DNA from: Veillonella parvula DSM 2008
GTDB lineage: Bacteria > Bacillota > Negativicutes > Veillonellales > Veillonellaceae
Reading direction: 5' to 3'
DNA: 64,000 bases
NCBI RefSeq assembly: GCF_000024945.1
Contig: NC_013520.1
Coordinates: 234,001 to 298,000 of the forward strand
In this document: in pieces, positions 16,297 through 25,916 of the stretch
How the letters are laid out: every line of letters starts with the position of its first letter
Numbering within the stretch: position 1 is the first letter of the stretch
Program-made: the position numbers and the translations under genes
Notes under the pieces: model-generated
What the model was told of the DNA's origin: nothing
Databases searched by the model: none
What the model saw: only the letters and a program-made list of their open reading frames with translations

Positions 16297-17163
16297 ATGG
16301 AATATGCAACCCTCAATACCGGTGCTCGGATGCCAATGTTGGGATTTGGCGTTTTTCAGGTTACTGATTTAATGCAATGTAAACAGATTGTACTTGATGC
16401 AATTGATGTAGGCTATCGTTTGTTTGATACAGCAGCTGTATATGGAAACGAAGCGGCCGTAGGTGAAGCTATTGCGGAAGCAATTGCTATGGGTAAAGTA
16501 AAACGTGAAGATTTATTTATCACATCCAAGTTGTGGGTTCAAGATATGAATGCCTATGATGTGGATGAGGGGATTGATCAATCGTTAAGGAATTTAGGGC
16601 TCGAGTATATTGATTTATATTTATTGCATCAAGCCATGGGAGACTATTTTAGCGCTTGGCGTGGATTAGAACAAGCTTATCGTGATGGTCGTTTAATGGA
16701 TATTGGTGTAAGTAATTTCTATCCTAATGTTTTGACGAATTTTTGTGAAAACGTAGATATAAAGCCAGCAGTAAACCAAATCGAGCTACATCCTTACTTT
16801 CAACAACCGGATGCGTTAGATACGATGAAGTATTATGATGTTCTGCCTGAGGCATGGGCACCATTAGGCGGCGGGCGATATAGTCCATTTGAGGAGAAAC
16901 TCTTACAAGATATTGCAGAGACTCATGACAAAACGGTTGGGCAAGTGGTGTTACGGTGGAATATTCAACGTGGCGTTGTTGTCATACCTAAAACGACTCA
17001 TAAAGAACGAATGATTGAAAATATAAATGTATGGGATTTTGAGCTTTCACAAGATGAGATGGAATCTATTTCAACACTTGATTTGGGATATGGTGGATCT
17101 AGAACAAAACATTTTGATCCGGAATTTGTACGATCGATATTAGGTGTTGAAATTCATGGCTAA
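16297..17163 (+). CDS. Aldo/keto reductase
   Basis: This 288-residue NADPH-dependent oxidoreductase of the AKR superfamily has the full catalytic tetrad: D44, Y49, K78 and H111. Other signatures are GYRLFDTAAVYGNE, 'DIGVSNF' and the cofactor-binding 'VIPKTTHKERMIENI'. Length and layout fit the AKR5-like prokaryotic group that reduces small aldehydes and ketones. The ribosome site is GAGGAG at about 16284-16289. It is a single gene 87 bases before guaA. The physiological substrate is unknown. Confidence 0.92.
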   Translation: MEYATLNTGARMPMLGFGVFQVTDLMQCKQIVLDAIDVGYRLFDTAAVYGNEAAVGEAIAEAIAMGKVKREDLFITSKLWVQDMNAYDVDEGIDQSLRNLGLEYIDLYLLHQAMGDYFSAWRGLEQAYRDGRLMDIGVSNFYPNVLTNFCENVDIKPAVNQIELHPYFQQPDALDTMKYYDVLPEAWAPLGGGRYSPFEEKLLQDIAETHDKTVGQVVLRWNIQRGVVVIPKTTHKERMIENINVWDFELSQDEMESISTLDLGYGGSRTKHFDPEFVRSILGVEIHG

Positions 17164-17250
17164 TTTTGGCAGATAACGTAAATAAAGTTAATTTGTAAAT
17201 ATATATGTGAAAGTATTGTAAAATACAACTTCTTGCTTAATGGAGGAATT

Positions 17251-18786
17251 ATGGAAAACAAGGAATTTGTAATTGTTGTTGACTTTGGTGGTCAATATAA
17301 CCAATTGATCGCGCGCCGTGTTCGTGAAAATCACGTATACTGCGAAGTATATCCATACAACAAAGCGCTGGAAAAAATTAAGGAATTGAAACCGCAAGGT
17401 ATCATCTTTACAGGTGGTCCTAACAGCGTGTATGAAGAAAACTCTCCAAAAATTGAGAAAGAGATTTTTGAACTTGGTATTCCTATTCTTGGCATGTGCT
17501 ATGGTATGCAATTTATGGCGCATACATTGGGTGGCGAAGTTAAATCTGCGGACAATCGTGAATTTGGTAAAACACCTACTAAAGTGGACACTACATCTCC
17601 ATTGTTCAATGGCTTGGAAGAAGACCAAGTTGTTTGGATGTCTCACGTTGACTATGTAGCAAAGGTTCCAGAAGGCTTTGAAATTGTAGCACATACTAAG
17701 GATTGCCCTGTTGCATCCATGCAAAATAAAGAACGTAAACTATATGCTATGCAATACCATGCAGAAGTGTTGCACACTGAACATGGTAAAGAAATGCTTC
17801 ACAACTTCTTGTACGAAGTATGTGGTTTCACAGGCACATGGACAATGGCAAACTATGCAAAAACTGCTATTGAAGACATCCGTAACACTGTAGGTGATGG
17901 CAAAGTATTATTGGCATTGTCTGGCGGTGTAGATAGCTCCGTTGCAGCAGCTCTTATCTCTAAAGCTGTAGGCGACCAATTGACTTGTATCTTCGTTGAC
18001 CATGGTTTAATGCGTAAAAACGAAGGTGACGAAGTGGAAGCGGCTTTCAAAGATTCCGGCATGCATTTCATCCGCGTCGATGCGGAAAAACGTTTCTTAG
18101 ATAAATTGGCTGGCCTTGAAGATCCTGAAGCAAAACGTAAAGCTATTGGCGAAGAATTTATCCGTGTATTCGAAGATGAAGGTCGTAAAATCGGCTCCGT
18201 TGACTTCTTGGCTCAAGGTACAATCTACCCTGACGTTATTGAGTCCGGTACTGGTGAAGCAGAAATTATAAAATCTCATCACAATGTAGGCGGCTTGCCT
18301 GCAGTTGTTGACTTCAAAGGCCTTATTGAACCATTACGCAACCTCTTCAAAGACGAAGTGCGTGAACTTGGTTCTGAATTAGGCTTGGCTGACTACCTAG
18401 TATGGCGTCAACCATTCCCAGGTCCTGGTCTTGCTATTCGCGTAATGGGCGAAATTACGAAAGACAAACTCGACATCTTGCGTGATGCAGACTACATCTT
18501 CCGTGACGAAATTGCCAAAGCTGGTCTTGATCGCAGTATCAACCAATACTTTGCAGTATTAACATCTACACGTACCGTAGGCGTTATGGGTGACTTCCGT
18601 ACATACGATTACACATTGGCATTGCGTGGTGTCACAACAACAGACTTCATGACTGCTGACTGGGCACGCATCCCTTACGACGTATTAGACACAATCTCCC
18701 GTCGTATCGTAAACGAAGTACAACACATCAACCGCATCGTGTACGATATTACATCTAAACCACCTGCTACAATTGAGTGGGAATAA
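17251..18786 (+). CDS. guaA: GMP synthase (glutamine-hydrolysing)
   Basis: This 511-residue enzyme converts XMP to GMP using glutamine and ATP. The N-terminal class I glutamine amidotransferase domain has the nucleophile motif GMCYGMQ and the YHAEV histidine/glutamate pair. The ATP-pyrophosphatase domain carries the P-loop LSGGVDSS. The C-terminal dimerisation domain ends with 'KPPATIEWE', as usual. GGAGG (17242-17246) picks the ATG at 17251. A strong terminator follows. The 3' side of guaA marks the boundary to an AT-rich accessory block. Confidence 0.98.
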   Translation: MENKEFVIVVDFGGQYNQLIARRVRENHVYCEVYPYNKALEKIKELKPQGIIFTGGPNSVYEENSPKIEKEIFELGIPILGMCYGMQFMAHTLGGEVKSADNREFGKTPTKVDTTSPLFNGLEEDQVVWMSHVDYVAKVPEGFEIVAHTKDCPVASMQNKERKLYAMQYHAEVLHTEHGKEMLHNFLYEVCGFTGTWTMANYAKTAIEDIRNTVGDGKVLLALSGGVDSSVAAALISKAVGDQLTCIFVDHGLMRKNEGDEVEAAFKDSGMHFIRVDAEKRFLDKLAGLEDPEAKRKAIGEEFIRVFEDEGRKIGSVDFLAQGTIYPDVIESGTGEAEIIKSHHNVGGLPAVVDFKGLIEPLRNLFKDEVRELGSELGLADYLVWRQPFPGPGLAIRVMGEITKDKLDILRDADYIFRDEIAKAGLDRSINQYFAVLTSTRTVGVMGDFRTYDYTLALRGVTTTDFMTADWARIPYDVLDTISRRIVNEVQHINRIVYDITSKPPATIEWE

Positions 18787-18867
18787 TATAAATCTATAAT
18801 TAATTGAGAAGCGAATGGAAATCTATCTATATGATAAAAGTTAGATAAATTCTTATTATATTATTAA

Positions 18868-18904
18868 CTAAGCCAACAGAGTGAGAATTCTGTTGGCTTT
18901 TTTG
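18868..18904 (+). terminator. Terminator of guaA
   Basis: AAGCCAACAGA (18870-18880) pairs with TCTGTTGGCTT (18889-18899), followed by a run of T. The 288 bases from here to the next gene are AT-rich with no gene or element I can support. Confidence 0.9.
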
Positions 18905-19191
18905 AGATAATAATAGTTTGATAAAAATTAATATATTGTGCACTCAGATAAAGTTTTTGCTCTGCGCTAAGAAATCTTTTTAGTAGGTGATATCTAATGA
19001 AATGACTGTCAGAGATAAAGAATTAACTTGATATTATTAAATATTATTGGTACGGTTATATTAATAATACAGTAAAAGGGTATGTTAAAAGATAATGTTT
19101 AATTTGAAGTAGTTTAAGATTGAATAGGTAATTATAGTAAGGTTTATAATTATTATTTTATTATTTGTAGATTATTAGGAGAAATATAGTT

Positions 19192-21378
19192 ATGAACGGT
19201 TATATTGAGCCTACAGGTAGACTTATAATGGCAATTGGTAAGGATTTAATTAAGGACCTCCCTGCTGCAATGGTTGAACTTGTGAAAAATTCTTATGATG
19301 CAGATGCTACTTATGTAAAAATAACATATAAGAAAACTAATAGCGGATTAAAGATTATTGTTGAAGATGATGGACATGGTATGAGTCAAGAAACTGTTAT
19401 AGGGGCATGGATGGTACCTTCAACAGATTATAAATTAAAAAAGCAAAAGAGCCCTAATGGAAGAGTATATCAAGGTAGAAAAGGTATTGGACGTTATGCT
19501 GTATCATTACTTGGTAACAAATTAGAATTAATCACCATAAAAGACTCTATAAAAACAATAGCATCGTTTGATTGGAGTGAATTTAATTCAGAGAAGAAAC
19601 TAAGTGAAATTCCTATAATGATTAATAATTTTAAGACTGATGAGCATAGTGGGACTATATTAGCTATTACAAATGAATATGGTAATAATCTTACTGATGA
19701 GATTCATGAATCTGACGTATTGAAAATTGAAAAAGAATTATCTAAACTCTTATCAAATATAGATGATTTCAAGATAGAGGTTTGTTATGATAATTTTTAT
19801 GATGATAGTACTAAAAATATAACTAAAATAATTTCACAATTAGAATTTGATGATGCTTGGCACTATAGATTAACAGGGAATGTTAATTCTGATTTTAGTT
19901 ATGGGTTAACTTATCATAATTTTTATACTAATGAAACAAAATTATTTAAAGGTAGTTTTGCAGATGATAAGATTTTAACTGAGTACCCACAACCTTGTGG
20001 TGATATATATATTGATTATAGGGTTTATGATAAAGATCCATTTGGTATAGAAGTGATAATGAATTTTATAAATGGAAATCAGCATACAAAGTTATCAAAA
20101 ACTGATGTAAAAAGTATGTTAATAGATCAATCAGGTATAAGTATATATAGAAATGATTTTAGAATAAGACCATATGGAGATAAAGGATTTGACTGGTTAA
20201 ATTTAGACGCTAAGCGGATTCAGAATCCTAGTATGGCCATTGGCTCAGAACAAATTAATGGTAGGATAAGTATAGAATCTGAAGAAAAATCAGGTTTAAA
20301 AGAAAAAAGTGCTCGAGATGGATTGTATGAGAATGCAAGCTATTTTGTGTTACAAAGAATAGCAGATTTAAGTCTTAATTTGTTACAGAAAGAACGATTT
20401 AACTATAGACAAAAAAGGACGCGAAAAAAGACTAATGTAATAGACAAACTTTTTGACTTTACTCATATTAATGAGAAGATGGAAAAAGCAGTTGAAAAGG
20501 CATATAAAAATATAAAAAAATATCCTGATAAAACTGAGGAACAAATTAATATATTGAATCAAGAAATCAGTAAAGAAATAAAAATATTAGAAAAGGAGAA
20601 GGCAGAAGAATTCTTAGAGGTAAAGGAAACTATTGCTATATATCAAAAGCATACAACATTAGGTAACGTAATAAGTGTCGTATTACATGAAGGTCGAAAG
20701 CCATTGTCATGGTACACAAATAAGTTACCTCAGATGAATCGTAAGCTTAAAAGACTTGAAGATAAAAACGAAATTACGGTTGATGGATATATTGACTTGT
20801 CTAATGATATAGAAAGATTAGACTCTGAAGCAAAACGAATGAGCACTTTTTTTGCTCGATTAGATCCTTTGGCATCAAACAAAAGAAAGAAAAGACGAAA
20901 AGTAAGGGTTGCGGAAATAATTAAAGCAGTGGTAGATATTTTTGAATCAATAATAGAATCCCAAAATATTATAATTGAATATGACATGGAGACGAGTATT
21001 ACATTAGATATAATTGAGGATGATTTATATATGGCATTGACAAATATTATAGATAATGCTGTATTTTGGGTTCAATACACTAAGGCTAATGAAAAATTAA
21101 TAAAAATAGATTTACATGGTAATTGTGAAAATGTAACTATAGAGATTTATGATAATGGGCCAAGTATTCCTACTGAAGGTATTATTGATAATATCTTATT
21201 TTTGCCGGGCTACTCAACAAAAAATGATGTGCAGGAAGACAATGGGACTGGGTTAGGGCTTTCTATTGCAGGAGAGGCTATTCAACGAAACAATGGTATT
21301 TTAGAGGTTGTAGACTCTAAGGTGGGTGCATTGTTTAGAGTTAGTTTTAGACGGGGGATAGGGACTACTAATGAATAA
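19192..21378 (+). CDS. Histidine kinase with two GHKL ATPase domains, RM-linked
   Basis: This 728-residue soluble protein has an unusual layout. The N-terminus (about 1-200) is a GHKL ATPase of the Hsp90/MutL/MORC kind, with N-box ELVKNSYDA (E29, N33), G1 box DDGHGM and GRKGIGRY. A poorly conserved middle and a charged coiled-coil stretch (about 400-490) follow. The C-terminal half is a histidine kinase: an H-box with LHEGRKPL (phospho-acceptor His about 499), a dimerisation helix, and a second GHKL domain with IIDNAVFW, YDNGP and GTGLGLSIA. No membrane segment is present, so it senses something cytoplasmic. It overlaps by 8 bases a receiver-domain gene, and methyltransferase and nuclease genes follow. 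I infer a phospho-relay controlling the restriction system. I do not recognise it as a named system. Confidence 0.85.
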   Translation: MNGYIEPTGRLIMAIGKDLIKDLPAAMVELVKNSYDADATYVKITYKKTNSGLKIIVEDDGHGMSQETVIGAWMVPSTDYKLKKQKSPNGRVYQGRKGIGRYAVSLLGNKLELITIKDSIKTIASFDWSEFNSEKKLSEIPIMINNFKTDEHSGTILAITNEYGNNLTDEIHESDVLKIEKELSKLLSNIDDFKIEVCYDNFYDDSTKNITKIISQLEFDDAWHYRLTGNVNSDFSYGLTYHNFYTNETKLFKGSFADDKILTEYPQPCGDIYIDYRVYDKDPFGIEVIMNFINGNQHTKLSKTDVKSMLIDQSGISIYRNDFRIRPYGDKGFDWLNLDAKRIQNPSMAIGSEQINGRISIESEEKSGLKEKSARDGLYENASYFVLQRIADLSLNLLQKERFNYRQKRTRKKTNVIDKLFDFTHINEKMEKAVEKAYKNIKKYPDKTEEQINILNQEISKEIKILEKEKAEEFLEVKETIAIYQKHTTLGNVISVVLHEGRKPLSWYTNKLPQMNRKLKRLEDKNEITVDGYIDLSNDIERLDSEAKRMSTFFARLDPLASNKRKKRRKVRVAEIIKAVVDIFESIIESQNIIIEYDMETSITLDIIEDDLYMALTNIIDNAVFWVQYTKANEKLIKIDLHGNCENVTIEIYDNGPSIPTEGIIDNILFLPGYSTKNDVQEDNGTGLGLSIAGEAIQRNNGILEVVDSKVGALFRVSFRRGIGTTNE

Positions 21379-22513
21379 TATAGATTTTTTATTGATTGAT
21401 GATGATCAGAATCAGGAATTATTATTTATAGAGGCTATAAATGAGATAAATGAGACAACTGATTTGAATATAACATATAAAGTAGTAAAAACACCTGAAT
21501 CGGCTATGATTGAACTATATCAGAATTATTTTAAAGCAATTATAATAGATTTAAAATTAAACAATGATGATAATGCAGTTGAATCTGATGAAGAAATATC
21601 AGGAAATGTTTTGTTAAGAAGAATAATAGAAAAAGAAATTGTTCCTATTGTTGTAATAACTGGTTTTCCTGATAAAGTAAGTACTGATATTGATAAAAGT
21701 ATTGTTAAGGTCCTTCCTAAAGAGACAAATTTATATGATGAGATTAATGCGTTAATAGAAAAATACAGCGATTCTGTTTTTAAAATCTTTGGATCAAGAG
21801 GTGAGATAAATAAAAATATAAAGGAGTTATTTTGGAATGTAATTCCTCAGTGTTTTACTAGTAAGAATCAAGATATATCACTATTATCTAAAGAGAAGCA
21901 AGAAACTGTAATTATAAGATATATATCAAGTTGGCTTTCCAATAAGTATATGTTTGATGATAAATATATTGATGTCGAGCCAATTGAAATGTATATGTTT
22001 CCGAATCCTATTAAGCAAGTGTGTACCTGTGATATTTATAAAAAATATATAGATACAAATATTGATGAGTATTTTATAGTTTTGACGCCATCATGTGATC
22101 TTGCTAACAAAAAAGTAGATGAAGTCATATTGTGTAAAATTAAAAATTATGATGAAGTACAATCTTTTAAGGAACGATTAGAAATATATAATAATGAACA
22201 AAACAAAGAATCTAATAAAGCAAAGAAAGCAAAGGGGGATTTAATGAAGTGGTTTAGAAACTCACACTCGGATTCTTTGAGATATCATTTTTTGCCAAAG
22301 GTAAAAGACTTTACTGGAGGTTTTGTCGATTTTCGTTCTATACTATCTCTTGAATATGATAAAGAGAGTGGAGAAATTATTGATGACTCGTATCTTAAAA
22401 TTGGTGTAATTACTGAAAGTTTTAAAAGAGATATAGTTTCAAGATTTAGTTCCTATTATCATAGACAAGGGCAACCAGAGTTTAACTGTGATAGTGTTTT
22501 AAATAATTTATAA
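21371..22513 (+). CDS. Receiver-domain protein with novel C-terminal domain
   Basis: This 380-residue protein starts with a response-regulator receiver domain (about 1-130) that keeps the canonical residues: acidic pocket D10-D12, phospho-acceptor D60, T97 and K117. Residues 140-380 are not a DNA-binding output domain that I know. They contain 'YFIVLTPSCDLANKKVDEVILCKI', a charged helix, and a C-terminal 'SSYYHRQGQPEF'. Because it is coupled to the upstream histidine kinase (8-base overlap), it is the obvious phospho-acceptor. The output domain may contact the methyltransferase or nuclease encoded downstream, or DNA. The receiver call is firm; the output function is unknown. Confidence 0.8.
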   Translation: MNNIDFLLIDDDQNQELLFIEAINEINETTDLNITYKVVKTPESAMIELYQNYFKAIIIDLKLNNDDNAVESDEEISGNVLLRRIIEKEIVPIVVITGFPDKVSTDIDKSIVKVLPKETNLYDEINALIEKYSDSVFKIFGSRGEINKNIKELFWNVIPQCFTSKNQDISLLSKEKQETVIIRYISSWLSNKYMFDDKYIDVEPIEMYMFPNPIKQVCTCDIYKKYIDTNIDEYFIVLTPSCDLANKKVDEVILCKIKNYDEVQSFKERLEIYNNEQNKESNKAKKAKGDLMKWFRNSHSDSLRYHFLPKVKDFTGGFVDFRSILSLEYDKESGEIIDDSYLKIGVITESFKRDIVSRFSSYYHRQGQPEFNCDSVLNNL

Positions 22514-22540
22514 TTAATATTTTGGAAAGGAGGTGTGGTT

Positions 22541-23812
22541 ATGCTAAATATAATTGACGTATTTTCAGGTGCGGGTGGCCTTACAGAGGGCTTTAGGGAT
22601 AACACGAAATTTAAATTTATATGTCATATAGAGATGGATAAAGATGCTTGTGCCTCGCTATGCTTGAGAAATATATATTATTATTTCAAAAATATCAATA
22701 ACCTGTCTCCGTATTTTGAATATATACAAGGAAATATATCTAGAGAAGTATTGTACTCTATGGTTCCAAGTGAGGTTACAAAAGATGTTTTGTCTAAGGA
22801 GATAAGTGAAGAGTCGATATTACCCATATTTGAATTTATAGATAAGCGATTAGGAACTAAAGAGTTAGATGGAATTATAGGCGGACCACCATGCCAAGCC
22901 TATTCTATTATTGGGAGAGCTAATAATAAGAAGAAAAAAGACACTGATAAAAGAATTTACTTATATAAGCATTATTTAGATTTTTGCAATAGGTATAAGC
23001 CTAAATTTTTTATATTTGAAAATGTTAAAGGGTTACTTTCTTTTAAGGATATATCTGGAGACTTACTACTTGATAAAATGATTCAGGAGTTTGATTCTGC
23101 TGGATATGCTGTAAATTATGAAGTTATTAATGCTAATGATTTTGGTGTTTCACAAAATAGAGAACGTGTAATTATAGTCGGACATAGGAAGGATTTACTA
23201 TTTAATAAATCTTTTTTTGATTATCTATATAATTATGTTGAACCAAGCCCCAAATTAAAAGAATTATTCGCTGATTTGCCAAATATAAGGGCTGGAAAAA
23301 GTTCGAAGAAATATTGTTGTAATTATGTAAGTAAGTATGTCCAAAAATATATTCGCAGTAATGATGATATTTTAACTCAACATATTGCAAGACCACATAG
23401 TAAAAATGATTTAAGAATCTATAAATTAGTATTGAAGGCAAAAAAAATAGGAGAGAACTTGAGGTATAATGATATACCGGTAGAGCTTCAGACACATTCT
23501 AACACGACTTCATTTTTAGATAGATATAAAGCTTTAGATTATGATTCGGTAAGCCATACAGTTGTTGCCCATATATCTAAAGATGGACACTATTATATTC
23601 ATCCTGATTTGAGACAGAATCGCTCTATAAGTGTAAGAGAGGCTGCAAGAATTCAAGGATTCCCAGATAATTTTTATTTTGAATCATCACGGACGGCTGC
23701 ATTTAGGCAAATTGGCAATGCAGTTCCTCCTATTCTATCAGTTAAATTGGCATCAGCTATATTAGATTTTATAAAAGTAGATAATAATGATAATAATATT
23801 GTTAATTTATAA
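22541..23812 (+). CDS. DNA (cytosine-5) methyltransferase
   Basis: This 423-residue C5 cytosine methyltransferase has the ordered motifs: I DVFSGAGGLTEGF, IV GGPPCQAYS with catalytic C118, VI ENVKGL, VIII QNRERVIIVG and X RQIGNAVPP. The target-recognition region lies at about residues 235-345 and is not one I can match to a sequence specificity. It methylates a specific DNA site in the host and so should protect it from the nuclease encoded next. AAAGGAGG (22526-22533) selects ATG 22541 over a GTG at 22535. It is part of the four-gene operon 19192-25014. Confidence 0.95.
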   Translation: MLNIIDVFSGAGGLTEGFRDNTKFKFICHIEMDKDACASLCLRNIYYYFKNINNLSPYFEYIQGNISREVLYSMVPSEVTKDVLSKEISEESILPIFEFIDKRLGTKELDGIIGGPPCQAYSIIGRANNKKKKDTDKRIYLYKHYLDFCNRYKPKFFIFENVKGLLSFKDISGDLLLDKMIQEFDSAGYAVNYEVINANDFGVSQNRERVIIVGHRKDLLFNKSFFDYLYNYVEPSPKLKELFADLPNIRAGKSSKKYCCNYVSKYVQKYIRSNDDILTQHIARPHSKNDLRIYKLVLKAKKIGENLRYNDIPVELQTHSNTTSFLDRYKALDYDSVSHTVVAHISKDGHYYIHPDLRQNRSISVREAARIQGFPDNFYFESSRTAAFRQIGNAVPPILSVKLASAILDFIKVDNNDNNIVNL

Positions 23813-23841
23813 AATGTGGAGCCTGTTAAGGTGGGGAATAT

Positions 23842-25014
23842 ATGATTTCGTTTAAAGACGTATGTGAAACTGAAGTAGATCTTGTGATAGATGAAATCTA
23901 TGAAGGCGGAGCTGTTGGTAATATATTAGATGACGTTTTAACTAAGTTAATGGGGGTACAAAATGCTGGTGGCTTTAGATATAGGAATGTTTTGAATACT
24001 ACAGACAAAGCTTATATTGTTTTATATTCATCTAATGAAGATATAGATTGGCCAGATGTATTAGAAGCAGAAACTGGTAAATTTAAATATTATGGTGATA
24101 ATAAAAGGCCTGGAGATAAAGTAGATTCTAAGAAAGGTAATCTAATTTTAGAAACTATATTTAATGAAAAAAATCGTAATAAAATTCCTCCCGTTTTTAT
24201 TTTCATGAAGAATCCTACAGTAGCAAGCAATAGGAGTGTTAGGTTTTTGGGCTTAGCTGTTCCAGAAGATTACTATCTAGGTAAGGATAACTCATTGAAA
24301 GCAATTTGGAGAACTTCTAATAGTGAAAGATTTATAAATTACGAGGCTCATTTTACAATCTTAAATACAAAATCAATTAATCGAGAATGGCTTAGTTGTT
24401 TAATAAATGGAGATTCTTTAAACACTAGATTTGCGCCTGATGCTTGGCTTAAGTATGTAAAACAAGGTTTAACCGATGATATTATTTTAAGCGCACCAAA
24501 GAATAAAGAATATAGATCAAAAATTGAACAATTACCATCAACGGATAAAGATCTTAGAAAGTTAGATTTTATATATCAATATTATAAAGACGAGCCTTAT
24601 AAATTTGAGTATTTTGCTGCAAAATTAGTTGGTTTAATGGATAATAATTTTTTGAATTTTAATATTACACGGACTGTTAGAGATGGCGGTATAGATGCTA
24701 TAGGTGAGTATCGATTAGGTCATAAAAATAACTCTATAAAACTAAGATGTGCATTAGAGGCAAAATGTTATCAAAGAGATAATTCAAATGGGGTAAAATT
24801 GTTGTCTAGATTGATATCTAGATTAAAATATAGAGATTTTGGAATTTTTGTTACAACTTCTTATGTTTCTGAACAGGCATATAAAGAATTACTAGAAGAT
24901 GGACATCCTGTAATTATTATATCTGGCGGAGATATAATAGAGATTTTAACTAATAATCGAATAAACACTAAAGAGTCACTTTTAAATTTTATGGATACTA
25001 TTGATTATTTGTAA
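23842..25014 (+). CDS. Restriction endonuclease, AspBHI-like N-domain and Mrr-like nuclease
   Basis: This is a 390-residue protein. The N-terminal half, with 'EGGAVGNILDDVLTKLMG', 'GGFRYR', 'DWPDVLEAETGKFKYYGDN' and 'RPGDKVDSKKGN', resembles the AspBHI-type N-terminal DNA-recognition domain. The C-terminal part (about 255-390) is a PD-(D/E)xK/Mrr-like nuclease: GGIDAIGE with D285, then EAK with E306 and K308, then 'FGIFVTTSYVSEQA'. AspBHI relatives cut DNA with modified cytosine, yet here the gene follows a cytosine methyltransferase, so its specificity must be compatible with that mark. It is the last gene of the kinase/receiver/methyltransferase operon and ends at a terminator. Nuclease assignment is strong; specificity is unknown. 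Confidence 0.82.
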   Translation: MISFKDVCETEVDLVIDEIYEGGAVGNILDDVLTKLMGVQNAGGFRYRNVLNTTDKAYIVLYSSNEDIDWPDVLEAETGKFKYYGDNKRPGDKVDSKKGNLILETIFNEKNRNKIPPVFIFMKNPTVASNRSVRFLGLAVPEDYYLGKDNSLKAIWRTSNSERFINYEAHFTILNTKSINREWLSCLINGDSLNTRFAPDAWLKYVKQGLTDDIILSAPKNKEYRSKIEQLPSTDKDLRKLDFIYQYYKDEPYKFEYFAAKLVGLMDNNFLNFNITRTVRDGGIDAIGEYRLGHKNNSIKLRCALEAKCYQRDNSNGVKLLSRLISRLKYRDFGIFVTTSYVSEQAYKELLEDGHPVIIISGGDIIEILTNNRINTKESLLNFMDTIDYL

Positions 25015-25090
25015 CTATATGAAGGTTATTGGATTGAAATATGGTATATATAAGTAAGCAAATAAATTTTAAATGATTGAACGGTATATA

Positions 25091-25136
25091 AAAAGCATAT
25101 AGTTTAGACTTTGAGCGTTTAACTATATGCTTTTAT
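25091..25136 (+). terminator. Terminator of the kinase/RM operon
   Basis: A perfect 14-bp stem (25091-25104 with 25121-25134) has a 16-base loop and T-rich 3' arm. It closes the 19192-25014 transcription unit. Confidence 0.8.
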
Positions 25137-25214
25137 ATAGGCTCATTGTGGTTTTTGATATTGGTATTAGTATATTTCTATAAATAAGTGATTTTATTTG
25201 TAGACGGAGGTCCT

Positions 25215-25625
25215 ATGAAAACTACAAAATCTTTTGGCAACCATTCCAAATATTCTCTCCACGATGCAAGGGTACAGAAAATAGAATACGCAGATGATAA
25301 TTTGATCCTTACTTTTGATTATATTTTTTCCTATGAGAATGGTACTGAACAGACTCATAAGGCTCAAGTTGTGTTTGAGACGTGTGATATAGATTTTTTT
25401 GAAATTCTCGTGTTTAATAATACAATACTAGATACTTTCACAGGTAAAAGAATTGAGTTACCTCAGTATCAACAGGATTATAGTGAAAGTGAATTTGAGG
25501 TCATTACGGAGACCTATAATTGGGGACACGCTGTATTGCAAGGTTGGTTATGGACCGAAGGGAATCCCGTACACTGTATAATGAACATATACTTTAAAGG
25601 TGATATGGTATATGTAGTTGAATGA
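25215..25625 (+). CDS. Hypothetical protein in immunity-like gene array
   Basis: This is a 136-residue soluble, acidic protein with no signal peptide. I recognise no family. The opening 'HSKYSLHDARV' and alternating beta-strand pattern recall small immunity-type proteins, but this is only an impression. GGAGG (25206-25210) fixes the start at 25215. The stop overlaps a downstream reading frame (ATGA). The last 39 bases of the gene, including the stop, are repeated 935 bases downstream at about 26522-26560, so its 3' end was part of a duplication. Confidence 0.6.
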   Translation: MKTTKSFGNHSKYSLHDARVQKIEYADDNLILTFDYIFSYENGTEQTHKAQVVFETCDIDFFEILVFNNTILDTFTGKRIELPQYQQDYSESEFEVITETYNWGHAVLQGWLWTEGNPVHCIMNIYFKGDMVYVVE

Positions 25626-25633
25626 GGCGTAAA

Positions 25634-25913
25634 ATGAGTAGTTTAGATTTTACTATTGGCTGTACAGTTACTTTCTTCAGCAAGAAGAGAAGAACTCCAC
25701 CGAATTTAAATAATGGAATGTACTATCCTCATTTTGTTATAAGAGGTACTGAGGAATATCTTGGTATCAACTTTATTGATGGTGAAGATGTCATCTTTGA
25801 TAAACAAATATGAGGTAATATGTTGTTAGTTTTTGAAATTGTAAATTATTTTGTTCTAAAAGCAGGTACGGAGTTCTTTATTATGGAAGGTGTTAATTCT
25901 GTAAGGACGTAAG
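25634..25913 (+). pseudogene. Broken copy of the EF-Tu-like small gene at 26569
   Basis: The first 60 codons match the intact gene at 26569-26892 closely. At 25811-25813 a TGA stands where the intact copy has GGG, truncating the product. Homology continues in the same frame past the stop (for example 'AGTEFFIMEGV' against 'AGAEFLIMEGG') and then fades before a TAA at about 25911. So a nonsense change disabled a full-length copy, and its tail has since decayed or been replaced. The offset to the other copy is a constant 935 bases. A 60-residue truncated protein could still be made, but the simplest reading is a pseudogene. Confidence 0.75.
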
Positions 25914-25916
25914 AAT

